From the NCBI GenBank assembly GCA_033558025.1, contig JAUCEF010000067.1:1-31678 (forward strand): DNA of 31,678 nucleotides, in the 5' to 3' direction. The notes beneath the pieces were generated by a model, which ran no database searches, was not told where the DNA came from, and was given only the letters and a program-made list of their open reading frames with translations. The DNA comes from Phytophthora sp. 'mugwort' (taxonomy: Eukaryota; Oomycota; Peronosporomycetes; Peronosporales; Peronosporaceae). Positions 15,903 to 23,579 of the stretch are shown here, in pieces; the first letter of the stretch is position 1; each line of letters opens with the position of its first letter. Both the position numbers and the translations under genes were made by a program.

Positions 15903-16430
15903 ATGAAAAAAAATTTACAAATCCATTATCAAAATATTACTATATACGATCTTTTAACAAAATTAAATTTTAAAAATATATTTGAAATACCTAAAATAAG
16001 TAAAATATGTTTAAATATTGGTTTTAAAAACGCTAATATTGAAAAAAAAAAATTAATTAATATAATTTTACTTTTAAAATTAATAACAAATCAAAAACCT
16101 ATAATAACAAAATCAAAAAAAAATAATATTTTTTTAAAAATCAAAAAAAATTCAATTATAGGTTGTAAAATAACTTTAAGAAAAAAAAATATTTTTAATT
16201 TTTTAGAAAAAATTTTGATTTTTCTTTTTCAAAATTTAACTAAAATAAATTTTAATTTTAAAAATCAAAATATTTTAAATTTTCAAATTCGAAATATTTT
16301 AGATTTTTTTGAATTAAAAACTGAATTTTTAAAATTCAAAGATATACCTCCAATAGATGTTTCTATTCATACAAATGCAAAAAATCATTATGAATTATTT
16401 TTATTATTAAATTCACTATTTTTATTATAA
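15903..16430 (+). CDS. rpl5: Ribosomal protein L5
   Basis: Large-subunit protein, in bacteria a 5S rRNA binder and part of the central protuberance. The 175-residue product has the N-terminal NIFEIPKISKICLNIGFK (bacterial P-x-h-x-K-h-h-h-N-h-G), the middle TNQKPIITKSKKNN (x-x-x-Q-K-x-x-x-T-x-A-K) and a C-terminal RNILDFFELKTEFLKFKDIP followed by PIDVSIHTNA. Lys/Asn/Phe-rich owing to AT pressure. Presence of L5 raises the chance that a mitochondrial 5S rRNA is encoded somewhere in this genome. Confidence 0.94.
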   Translation: MKKNLQIHYQNITIYDLLTKLNFKNIFEIPKISKICLNIGFKNANIEKKKLINIILLLKLITNQKPIITKSKKNNIFLKIKKNSIIGCKITLRKKNIFNFLEKILIFLFQNLTKINFNFKNQNILNFQIRNILDFFELKTEFLKFKDIPPIDVSIHTNAKNHYELFLLLNSLFLL

Positions 16431-16443
16431 AAATAATTTATTA

Positions 16444-16515
16444 GCAAAAATAGCTCAATGGTAGAGTATAACCTTGCCAAGGTTAATGTTGAGGGTTCAA
16501 ATCCCTTTTTTTGCT
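16444..16515 (+). tRNA. trnG(gcc): tRNA-Gly (GCC)
   Basis: Acceptor GCAAAAA with TTTTTGC, anticodon arm TAACC-TTGCCAA-GGTTA giving GCC, T-arm GAGGG-TTCAAAT-CCCTT. Confidence 0.94.
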
Positions 16516-16521
16516 TAATTC

Positions 16522-16598
16522 AAATAAATGTACCCAAAGGCAGTATTTGGTATTTCCATTTTTTAATTAGGGAATAATATTAGTATTGACATTTATTT
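16522..16598 (+). ncRNA. Possible small three-way-junction RNA
   Basis: A 77-nt element closed by a perfect 10-bp helix (AAATAAATGT with ACATTTATTT). Inside are a 5-bp hairpin with a 7-nt loop (CCAAA-GGCAGTA-TTTGG, 16534-16550) and a 7-bp hairpin (TATTTCC with GGGAATA, 16551-16576) with a 12-nt loop. It fills the gap between tRNA-Gly and the orf176 start. No tRNA identity fits. A triskelion shape recalls 5S rRNA, but it is shorter than known 5S. Expression is unknown and the strand is assumed from context. Confidence 0.35.
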
Positions 16599-16615
16599 AC
16601 TTCTTTATAAAAATT

Positions 16616-17146
16616 ATGATTTTTTTTAACATTATTAAAAGGATATTTTTTGCTTATAATCTATATAAAATTATACAAGATATATTAAAAATACATCCTA
16701 AATTTTTTCAAAATATTTTTAAATTTATTTTAATTCTTTTACCTCTTGAAATAACTTTATTAGAAGATTTTATAGATTTAGAGACTGAGGCTGAGGAAGC
16801 TGCTTTAAAAAAAGAAGAAAAACCTAAAAGTATTTTAAAAAGAATTGACGATAATATGCCAACTATTTTCGTTTTTTTTTTTTTATCTTTTTTGTTTTAT
16901 TTATTTCTAGATGCTTTTTTTTTTGATAGCGACAATTTCCCAAGCGATTTTCCTAGTAATTTTTCAACTGATTTAAATTTTGATTCAGATAGTGACTCTT
17001 TACCAAAACCACCAAAAAGAAAAATTACAAGATCTGGAAATCCTCTGAATCTATATAGATATTTTCATTATTTAGATGTTGAAACAGGTGAACGTATAGA
17101 TGATATCGATCGATTAGATCCTGATACTTATGAAATAGTGGATTAA
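16616..17146 (+). CDS. Hypothetical membrane protein orf176
   Basis: I do not recognise this protein. From the ATG at 16616 it has 176 residues; an in-frame TTG ten codons upstream lies in the 3' strand of the structured element at 16522-16598, so I do not use it. Features: an N-terminal hydrophobic/basic stretch with a weak membrane segment at about 31-49, an acidic patch DLETEAEEAALKKEE (54-68), a strong membrane segment at about 82-102, then a Ser/Asp-rich linker with SDNFPSDFPSNFSTDLN and DSDSDS, a basic KPPKRK, and a polar tail ending LDPDTYEIVD. The acidic Ser/Asp composition and use of GAT, GAA, CGT and CCA codons are unlike the Lys/Asn-rich ribosomal genes nearby and may reflect a recent arrival or a specialised role. 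orf137 at 22665 has a similar plan. Confidence 0.6.
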   Translation: MIFFNIIKRIFFAYNLYKIIQDILKIHPKFFQNIFKFILILLPLEITLLEDFIDLETEAEEAALKKEEKPKSILKRIDDNMPTIFVFFFLSFLFYLFLDAFFFDSDNFPSDFPSNFSTDLNFDSDSDSLPKPPKRKITRSGNPLNLYRYFHYLDVETGERIDDIDRLDPDTYEIVD

Positions 17147-17207
17147 TTTATTCCACTTTTTCTTTTTTAAAACAATAATAAACATTTTTTAAACAATAAA
17201 AATATAC

Positions 17208-17279
17208 GTGATTATAGATTAATTGGTAAATCCTTTATCTTCCAAGTAAATATTATGGGTTCAAATCCCATTAATCACA
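17208..17279 (+). tRNA. trnG(ucc): tRNA-Gly (UCC)
   Basis: Acceptor GTGATTA with TAATCAC, anticodon arm TTTAT-CTTCCAA-GTAAA giving UCC, T-arm ATGGG-TTCAAAT-CCCAT. The second Gly tRNA in the window; with GCC the four Gly codons are covered. Confidence 0.93.
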
Positions 17280-17296
17280 TATTTAAAATATCTTTA

Positions 17297-17380
17297 GGAG
17301 AAATGGCTGAGTGGTTAAAAGCGGCAGACTGTAAATTTGTTGAAATATTTTCTACGTAGGTTCAAATCCTACTTTCTCCA
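17297..17380 (+). tRNA. trnY(gua): tRNA-Tyr (GUA)
   Basis: Class II tRNA with acceptor GGAGAAA and TTTCTCC, D-arm GGCTGAGTGGTTAAAAGC, anticodon loop CTGTAAA giving GUA, a long variable arm and T-arm GTAGG-TTCAAAT-CCTAC. Class II structure is normal for bacterial-type tRNA-Tyr. Confidence 0.94.
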
Positions 17381-17427
17381 ATAAAGATCTAAAAAAAAAA
17401 AAGGATAAACAAATTAAAAAAAGGATA

Positions 17428-17477
17428 AAAAGATAAAATATCTTTAAATAGTTAAGTTAAAAAGATATTTATCTTTT
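17428..17477 (+). other. Long hairpin in the pre-rns region
   Basis: AAAAGATAAAATATCTTT at 17428-17445 pairs with AAAGATATTTATCTTTT at 17461-17477, a stem of 17 pairs with one bulged base and a 15-nt loop. It is too long to be chance alone even in AT-rich DNA. A following T-run is absent, so a simple bacterial-type terminator is not evident. Confidence 0.7.
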
Positions 17478-17513
17478 CAACAAAAAATTCAAAAACATAT
17501 TTAGGGGGGGATC

Positions 17514-17520
17514 CTTTTCA
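17514..17520 (+). promoter_or_regulatory. G7 tract, possible regulatory element
   Basis: Seven consecutive G on the plus strand, the longest G run I see in the window, flanked by AT-rich sequence and by ATCCTTTTC, which can pair with the AAAAAGGAT copies about 90-120 bases upstream. Guanine tracts in mitochondrial control regions (for example vertebrate CSB II) act in transcription termination and primer formation through RNA-DNA structures. A similar role here is only a hypothesis. Confidence 0.3.
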
Positions 17521-17605
17521 AAAAATAATATTTTTTTTTCGTGATACAAAGAAATTTTTATTAATAACTAATTGAATTTTTAAAAATTAAAAAATTTTAA
17601 TCCTT

Positions 17606-17663
17606 TAAGACAATATAAGACAATATAAGACAATATAAGACAATATAAGACAATATAAGACAA
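17606..17663 (+). repeat. Decamer tandem repeat, 5.8 copies
   Basis: Five perfect copies of TAAGACAATA followed by a partial TAAGACAA. Copies are identical, implying recent expansion. The repeat lies about 80 bases upstream of the rns 5' end. The unit is one helical turn long, so any protein binding it would sit on the same face in each copy. Confidence 0.95.
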
Positions 17664-17744
17664 AAATTAATATAAGAATGTTATAATATTAAATTTTTAA
17701 ATATTTGTTATTTTAAAAATTAATATTAAATAATTAATATAAAA

Positions 17745-18603
17745 CTTAAATAGAGTTTGATCCTGGCTCAGAATAAATGCTATCGGTATGCTTAACACAT
17801 GCAAGTTGAATGTTTTTAAAACATAGCGAACGGGTGAGTAACACGTGAATTATCTACCTTTTAATTCAGAATAATTATTTTTATAAAAATACTGAATAAA
17901 TTAATTAAAGTTTTTAACGTTAAAAGATGAGTTTGCGCAAGATTATGGTAGTTGGTAGTTTAATAGACAACCAAGCCTATTATCTTTAGCTGGTTTGAAA
18001 GAATGATCAGCCACATTGGGACTGAGACACGGCCCAAACTTTTTTAAAGGCAGCAGTGGGGAATTTTGGACAATGAGCGGAAGCTTGATCCAGCAATACC
18101 GAGTGGGTGATGACGGCTAATTAGGTTGTAAAGCTCTTTCATTAAGGAGGAAAATGACAGTACTTAAAAAAGAAGTTCCGGCTAATACCCGTGCCAGCAG
18201 CCGCGGTAATACGGGAGGAGCGAGCATTATTCGGGATGATTAGGCGTAAAGGGTTTGTAGGTAGTTTTTTAAGTTGAAAGAAACAAATTAAAGCTCAACT
18301 TTATACATTTTTTCAAAACTGATAAACTGGAGTATAAATAGAGGATAATGGAATTTCTATTGGAGTGATAAAATACGTTGATAATAGAAGGAAGACCTAT
18401 GGCGAAGGCAATTATCTGGGTATATACTGACACTGAGAAACGAAAGCTTGGGTAGCGAACGGGATTAGAGACCCCGGTAGTCCATGCTGTAAACGATGAG
18501 TGCTAATATTTAGAATTTTTAGATATAACAGCTAACGCGTTAAGCACTCCGCCTGAAAAGTATAATCGCAAGATTGAAATTCAAAGGAATTGACGGGAGT
18601 CTA

Positions 18604-18635
<32 letters not shown>

Positions 18636-19248
18636 AATACGCGCAGAACCTTACCAACTCTTGCTAATTTTTATTTAAAATTTTTATATAAAAAACAGGT
18701 GTTGCATGGCTGTCGTCAGCTCGTGTTGTGAAATGTTTGGTTAAATCCTTTAACGAGCGCAACCCCTATGATTAGTTACTAATTTATTATAAATAGATAA
18801 AAGTACTCTAATGAAAAAATTAATGATAGGTTAATGGAAGGTGGGGATGACGTCAAGTCTTCATGGCCCTTATGAGTTGGGCTACACACGTGCTACAATG
18901 ATAATTACAATGAGAAGCAATAATGATATAAGTTGGAGCAAATCTTCAAAAATTATCTTAGTTCGAATTAAGGGCTGAAACTCGCCCTTATGAAGTTGGA
19001 ATCGCTAGTAATCGCAGAACAGCATGCTGCGGTGAATATGTTACTGGACTTTGTACACACCGCCCGTCACATCAGGGAAGTTGATTGTTTTTAAAATAAT
19101 TTTTAATTCTTTTATAAAATTTAATAATTATTTAAATAAAATAATTTAAAATTTTTATAAAATAAATTATAATTCCTAAAAAGTGGTTAGTAACTTTGAT
19201 GAAGTCGTAACAAGGTAGTCGTAGGGGAACCTGTGTCTGGAAGAGATC
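17745..19248 (+). rRNA. rns: Small subunit ribosomal RNA
   Basis: Bacterial-type 16S rRNA of about 1.5 kb. Landmarks: AGAGTTTGATCCTGGCTCAG near 17752 at the 5' end, GTGCCAGCAGCCGCGGTAAT at about 18192 (530 loop), GGATTAGAGACCCCGGTAGT at 18462 (790 loop), CAAAGGAATTGACGG at 18582, GCTGTCGTCAGCTCGTG at 18710, GTACACACCGCCCGTCAC at 19053 (decoding site) and GTCGTAACAAGGTAGTCGTA at 19204. The 3' end after GGGGAACCTGTGTCTGGAAG does not carry the bacterial CCTCC anti-Shine-Dalgarno sequence. A variable AT-rich insertion is seen near 19090-19180. Ends are approximate. Confidence 0.97.
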
Positions 19249-19281
19249 TTTAAGCATTCTTAAATTAAAATTAAAAGTCTT

Positions 19282-19353
19282 AGGAAAATAGTTTAATTGG
19301 TAAAATCATAGTCTCCAAAATTATTGTTATGGGTTCAAGTCCCATTTTTCCTG
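19282..19353 (+). tRNA. trnW(cca): tRNA-Trp (CCA)
   Basis: Acceptor AGGAAAA with TTTTCCT, anticodon arm ATAGT-CTCCAAA-ATTAT giving CCA, T-arm ATGGG-TTCAAGT-CCCAT. With a C34 anticodon it reads UGG and not UGA unless modified or edited, in agreement with a standard code. Confidence 0.94.
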
Positions 19354-19494
19354 TTTATTATAAAATATTATAAATCAAAAAAATTTTATAATATCTGAAA
19401 TTAATTAAATTCAAGTTATAAAAATAAAATTTTATTTAAAATACTTTTTAATCAAAGGGAATTTAAATTTAGATTTATAATATTTTATAATAAA
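19354..19494 (+). repeat. Stem-loop with perfect 23-bp arms
   Basis: The 23 bases at 19354-19376 (starting TTTATTATAAAATATTATAA) are the exact reverse complement of 19472-19494. Within the 95-base interior, TTAAATTC pairs with GAATTTAA, and a further palindrome AAATAAAATTTTATTT lies between these, giving a nested structure. It begins at the base following the tRNA-Trp discriminator. Could be a structured RNA, a processing element or an origin-type hairpin. Confidence 0.85.
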
Positions 19495-19799
19495 TATAGT
19501 TTTATATGTTTAAAATAAAAATATTATTATAAATATTCAATTTTAAAATTACTCCATTATTCCTAAAAAAATATTCATAAACAGATTAATTAATGTTTAT
19601 ATTAAGAAAACATTCTCAATATTAAATAATTTTAATTTATTAGTTAATATTATTGATTAATCGTTAAATGAATACTCTTTAAATAATTATTATTTCATTT
19701 TTATTATTTCTACATTAATATTTATTATTGTATATAAAAACATTTTAAAAATAATATGATTATTTAATATAAATTATTTTAATTTTTAAAAAATTTTAT

Positions 19800-19867
19800 A
19801 TTCTTTAAGAAAAAAAAAAAATAATTCAATTATTTTTACAATATAAATAATAAAATTTATATTTTTT
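19800..19867 (+). repeat. Left copy of inverted repeat flanking the cox2-cox1 block
   Basis: The 46-base core 19822-19867 matches the reverse complement of 23406-23451 with two mismatches. The match extends outward through an A-run to ATTCTT at 19800, with a small length difference. The two copies lie about 3.5 kb apart in opposite orientation around cox2, the tatA-like ORF, cox1 and orf137. Confidence 0.88.
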
Positions 19868-19868
19868 C

Positions 19869-19886
19869 TTGAATATTAATATTCAA
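19869..19886. other. 18-nt palindrome upstream of cox2
   Basis: TTGAATATTAATATTCAA is a perfect palindrome directly abutting the left inverted-repeat copy, 58 bases before the cox2 start. It could be a hairpin in the cox2 leader or a protein-binding site. Confidence 0.6.
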
Positions 19887-19944
19887 AAACTCTTAATTTT
19901 GTATATATTAAAAATTAAATAAAATAATAAATTTCAAGTATATT

Positions 19945-20721
19945 ATGACAATAATAAATTATATAAATAATCAATTCACTTTTTTAGATATGGCTGAACC
20001 TTGGCAATTAGGTTTTCAAGATCCAGCAACACCTGTTATGGAAGGTATTATTAATTTTCATCATGATTTAATGTTTTTTTTAATTATGATTACTGTATTT
20101 GTTTGTTGGATGTTATTTAGAGTTATTACTCTTTTTGATGAAAAAAAAAATAAAATTCCAGCAACAATTGTACATGGTGCTACTATTGAAATTATTTGGA
20201 CTTCTATTCCAGCCTTAATTTTATTAACGGTAGCTATTCCATCTTTTGCTTTATTATATTCAATGGATGAAGTAATTGATCCTATTATTACTTTAAAAGT
20301 AATTGGTAGTCAATGGTATTGGAGTTATGAATATTCAGATAATTTAGAATTTTCTGATGAACCTTTAATTTTTGATAGTTATATGATTCAAGAAGATGAT
20401 TTAGCAATAGGTCAATTTAGAATTTTAGAAGTTGATAATCGTGTGGTTGTTCCAACTAATAGTCATATTCGAGTATTAATTACTGCTTCAGATGTTTTAC
20501 ATTCATGGGCAATACCTTCATTAGGTATAAAATTAGATGCTTGTCCTGGTCGTTTAAATCAAACATCAATGTTTATTAAACGTGAAGGTGTTTTTTATGG
20601 ACAATGTAGTGAAATTTGTGGAGTAAATCATGGATTTATGCCTATTGTTGTAGAAGCTGTTTCATTAGAAGATTATTTAATTTGGTTAAAAAATAAAATC
20701 AATTTTGATTTTAATATATAA
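19945..20721 (+). CDS. cox2: Cytochrome c oxidase subunit 2
   Basis: Complex IV subunit that accepts electrons from cytochrome c at the binuclear CuA centre, on the intermembrane-space side. The 258-residue product has two N-terminal membrane helices (about 38-62 and 82-105), the aromatic [12 protein letters not shown] region at 121-132, and the CuA ligands H186, C221, E223, C225, H229 and M232. Full length and unsplit. The N-terminus lacks a long presequence. The 3' end is 13 bases before a 32-codon TatA-like ORF. Confidence 0.97.
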   Translation: MTIINYINNQFTFLDMAEPWQLGFQDPATPVMEGIINFHHDLMFFLIMITVFVCWMLFRVITLFDEKKNKIPATIVHGATIEIIWTSIPALILLTVAIPSFALLYSMDEVIDPIITLKVIGSQWYWSYEYSDNLEFSDEPLIFDSYMIQEDDLAIGQFRILEVDNRVVVPTNSHIRVLITASDVLHSWAIPSLGIKLDACPGRLNQTSMFIKREGVFYGQCSEICGVNHGFMPIVVEAVSLEDYLIWLKNKINFDFNI

Positions 20722-20734
20722 TTAAAAAATTTTT

Positions 20735-20833
20735 ATGGTATTTAAAATCATTGGTATAATTTTTTTAATATTATTACTATTTACTGATATTAAAAAATTA
20801 ATTAATAAAATCAAACAATTTTTCAATAAATAA
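20735..20833 (+). CDS. tatA: Very short TatA-like peptide (32 residues)
   Basis: A 32-codon ORF between cox2 and cox1, with ATG at 20735 and TAA at 20831. The product is MVFKIIGIIFLILLLFTDIK followed by KLINKIKQFFNK. It has the TatA plan: a short N-terminal membrane helix (about residues 4-16), an F-x-D hinge where TatA has F-G, then an amphipathic basic helix with K-K-L-x-x-K-I-K-x-F-F, like the TatA K-K-L-P-x-L-x-x-x-h-G-x-x-h-x-x-F. TatA forms the pore-like assembly that works with TatC in twin-arginine transport, and tatC is encoded at 3589. The ORF is so short that chance cannot be excluded; the patterned hydrophobicity and the location in a tight gene pair argue for it. Confidence 0.45.
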   Translation: MVFKIIGIIFLILLLFTDIKKLINKIKQFFNK

Positions 20834-20943
20834 AAATAATTTATTTTTTTGATAATAAAAAATTAAAAAAACCAACGCTTTTTTTGATTTAAAAATAAAA
20901 TATATAATTTTGCATTTAAAATAAAATTTAAAAATATAAATAA

Positions 20944-22422
<1,479 letters not shown>

Positions 22423-22498
22423 AAAAAATTTTTATAATTATTAATAATTAAATTAATCTTTATTAATAATTATATTAAAAATTTTTAATTTAATTAAT

Positions 22499-22537
22499 AC
22501 CGTTTTACGGTGTTTTATAAAAATTTAAAATTTTTAT
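22499..22537 (+). other. Two hairpins downstream of cox1
   Basis: ACCGT-TTT-ACGGT (22499-22511) is a short but GC-containing stem in AT-rich surroundings, followed at once by ATAAAAATT-TAA-AATTTTTAT (22517-22537). Together they may be a 3'-end or processing signal for the cox1 mRNA. The rest of the gap 22423-22664 contains no gene that I can see; near 22430-22475 there is another AT-only inverted repeat around ATTATTAATAATTA. Confidence 0.5.
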
Positions 22538-22664
22538 ATTATTTAAGAGAAAAAAATATTAGTAAAATTTAAATAAAAAAAAATATTAAATCTCAAAAAT
22601 TAAATCAAATAAAAATTTAATTAATAACAAATTAATTATTAATAAAATAATTTAAATTATAATT

Positions 22665-23078
22665 ATGGATATCGAAAATATTTTAATAGACTTAAACAAT
22701 GACAACAATAATATTGAAAAACACGAATCACAAGAACAAACATCAAATTATATAAAATATATAATATTTATAATAGGTGCCTTTTTTATTTTAGGTTTAA
22801 CTATTTTTTTAATTTATTTCAATAGCGATTTTCCAATAGTTTCTGCATTACAGGATTTAAGGAATATCGTCGATGATGAAACTTTCAATCAAATAAAACA
22901 AGTTGTTTTAAAAATGTTACGTGAACCTGAAAAAAGGGCGGCTGGATTAAATTTATTAGAATTATTAAAACTAACTATTCATCCAAGACATTTATTAAAA
23001 GATAATCCACAAGAATTTGAAAAAATGATGACTCATTTAATTAAAATTTTAATTTCTATTTTTAAAGAAGATGGCTAA
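22665..23078 (+). CDS. Hypothetical single-pass membrane protein orf137
   Basis: I do not recognise this 137-residue protein. It has an acidic, Asn-rich N-terminus (1-28), one strong membrane segment (about 29-52), the short motif NSDFP just after it, and a C-terminal helical domain with DETFNQIKQVVLKMLREPEK, RAAGLNLLELLKLTIHPRHL and an amphipathic end. Base usage is less AT-extreme than in the ribosomal protein genes. It lies alone downstream of cox1 with a 242-base gap, is followed by a strong hairpin 2 bases past the stop, and is the last gene inside the inverted-repeat-flanked block. The acidic stretch, the TM segment and the following S-D-F-P recall orf176 at 16616, so the two may be distant relatives. 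Confidence 0.65.
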   Translation: MDIENILIDLNNDNNNIEKHESQEQTSNYIKYIIFIIGAFFILGLTIFLIYFNSDFPIVSALQDLRNIVDDETFNQIKQVVLKMLREPEKRAAGLNLLELLKLTIHPRHLLKDNPQEFEKMMTHLIKILISIFKEDG

Positions 23079-23080
23079 AA

Positions 23081-23108
23081 AAACCTATTTAATTTGTTAA
23101 ATAGGTTT
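23081..23108 (+). terminator. Perfect 11-bp hairpin after orf137
   Basis: AAACCTATTTA - ATTTGT loop - TAAATAGGTTT begins 2 bases after the orf137 stop. It sits at the end of the long plus-strand block facing the minus-strand nad6-nad5-atp1 block, so a role as terminator or 3'-end stabiliser is reasonable. The 3' T-tract is only three bases. Confidence 0.6.
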
Positions 23109-23489
23109 CTAGATATACAATATATACATTATGTAAATTTTTACCAATTAAAAACTAATTATGTGATTTTAAATTATAACTATGTTGATATTAATTTAAT
23201 TTTAGTTATTGAGTATTTAATAAAAATTAATCTATTTAAATATTTATGTCATCAATAACTTATGTTAAACCATCTTGATTAAAAGTTATAGAATTAGCAA
23301 TAATAATATTCTGTATTTATATTAAATTTGTAAGTGAACGCATTCTTCTTATATTTTTTAGAATATTTATTGAAAAAAATTGATTTTTTTAATTTATTAT
23401 TTCTTAAAAAATTTAAATTTTATTATTTATATTATAAAAATAATTGAATTATTTTTTTTTTAAGAATGAAATTTTTAAATAAAACTAAT
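23109..23489. other. Convergence region between orf137 and tRNA-Arg
   Basis: A 381-base non-coding stretch where the plus- and minus-strand transcription blocks meet. I see no gene: the ATG frames are 10 codons or fewer on the plus strand. It includes a less AT-extreme segment at about 23240-23345 with an imperfect hairpin (ATAACTT with AAGTTAT around a TTAA / TTAA inner stem and the loop ACCATCTTGA), and the right copy of the inverted repeat (23406-23467). Confidence 0.55.
23406..23467 (-). repeat. Right copy of inverted repeat flanking the cox2-cox1 block
   Basis: Reverse complement of the copy at 19800-19867. The 46-base core (23406-23451) has two mismatches, and the outer A/T-run differs in length. 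It ends 22 bases before tRNA-Arg. Confidence 0.88.
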
Positions 23490-23562
23490 TACAATCTCTT
23501 GGATTTGAACCAAGATTTTAAAGCTTAGAAGGCTAATACTCTACCAATTAAGTTAAGATTGT
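23490..23562 (-). tRNA. trnR(ucu): tRNA-Arg (UCU)
   Basis: Minus-strand cloverleaf with a perfect acceptor ACAATCT and AGATTGT, anticodon loop CTTCTAA giving UCU, and T-arm CTTGG-TTCAAAT-CCAAG. The anticodon stem is weak, with only the three loop-proximal pairs AGC/GCT clearly formed. It reads AGA/AGG; the CGN codons used in the window need another tRNA-Arg elsewhere. Confidence 0.88.
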
Positions 23563-23579
23563 TTTAGTTTTATTAAGAA

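Larger units (their letters stand above)
17381..17744. other. Non-coding region upstream of rns with repeats and hairpin
   Basis: A 364-base gap between tRNA-Tyr and rns with no plausible gene. It contains two copies of AAAAAAGGATAAA near 17395-17430, a strong A/T hairpin (17428-17477), a G7 tract followed by ATCC (17514-17524) in otherwise extremely AT-rich sequence, and a 10-bp tandem array (17606-17663). This collection is what mitochondrial control regions often look like, so it is my best candidate in the window for a promoter or replication start for the rns-cox transcription unit. That is inference from structure and location. Confidence 0.5.
19354..19944. other. Intergenic region between tRNA-Trp and cox2
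   Basis: A 591-base gap with no convincing gene. ATG-initiated frames in it are 10 codons or shorter on the plus strand. It holds a large stem-loop with perfect 23-bp arms (19354-19494), several small hairpins (for example ATAAACA / TGTTTAT near 19577), the left copy of an inverted repeat shared with 23406-23467 (19800-19867), and an 18-nt palindrome (19869-19886). Probably the leader and regulatory region for cox2 and possibly a recombination site. Confidence 0.6.

Noticed and set aside
17381..17744. CRISPR-like array
   Set aside because: The decamers are directly adjacent with no spacers; it is a simple tandem repeat in a mitochondrial genome.
19660..19770. Plus-strand stretch before cox2 readable as a short hydrophobic peptide (FIFIISTLIFIIVYKN)
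   Set aside because: No ATG in frame, flanked by stops and only about 34 codons; in such AT-rich DNA hydrophobic frames arise by chance. A degraded gene remains possible but unsupported.
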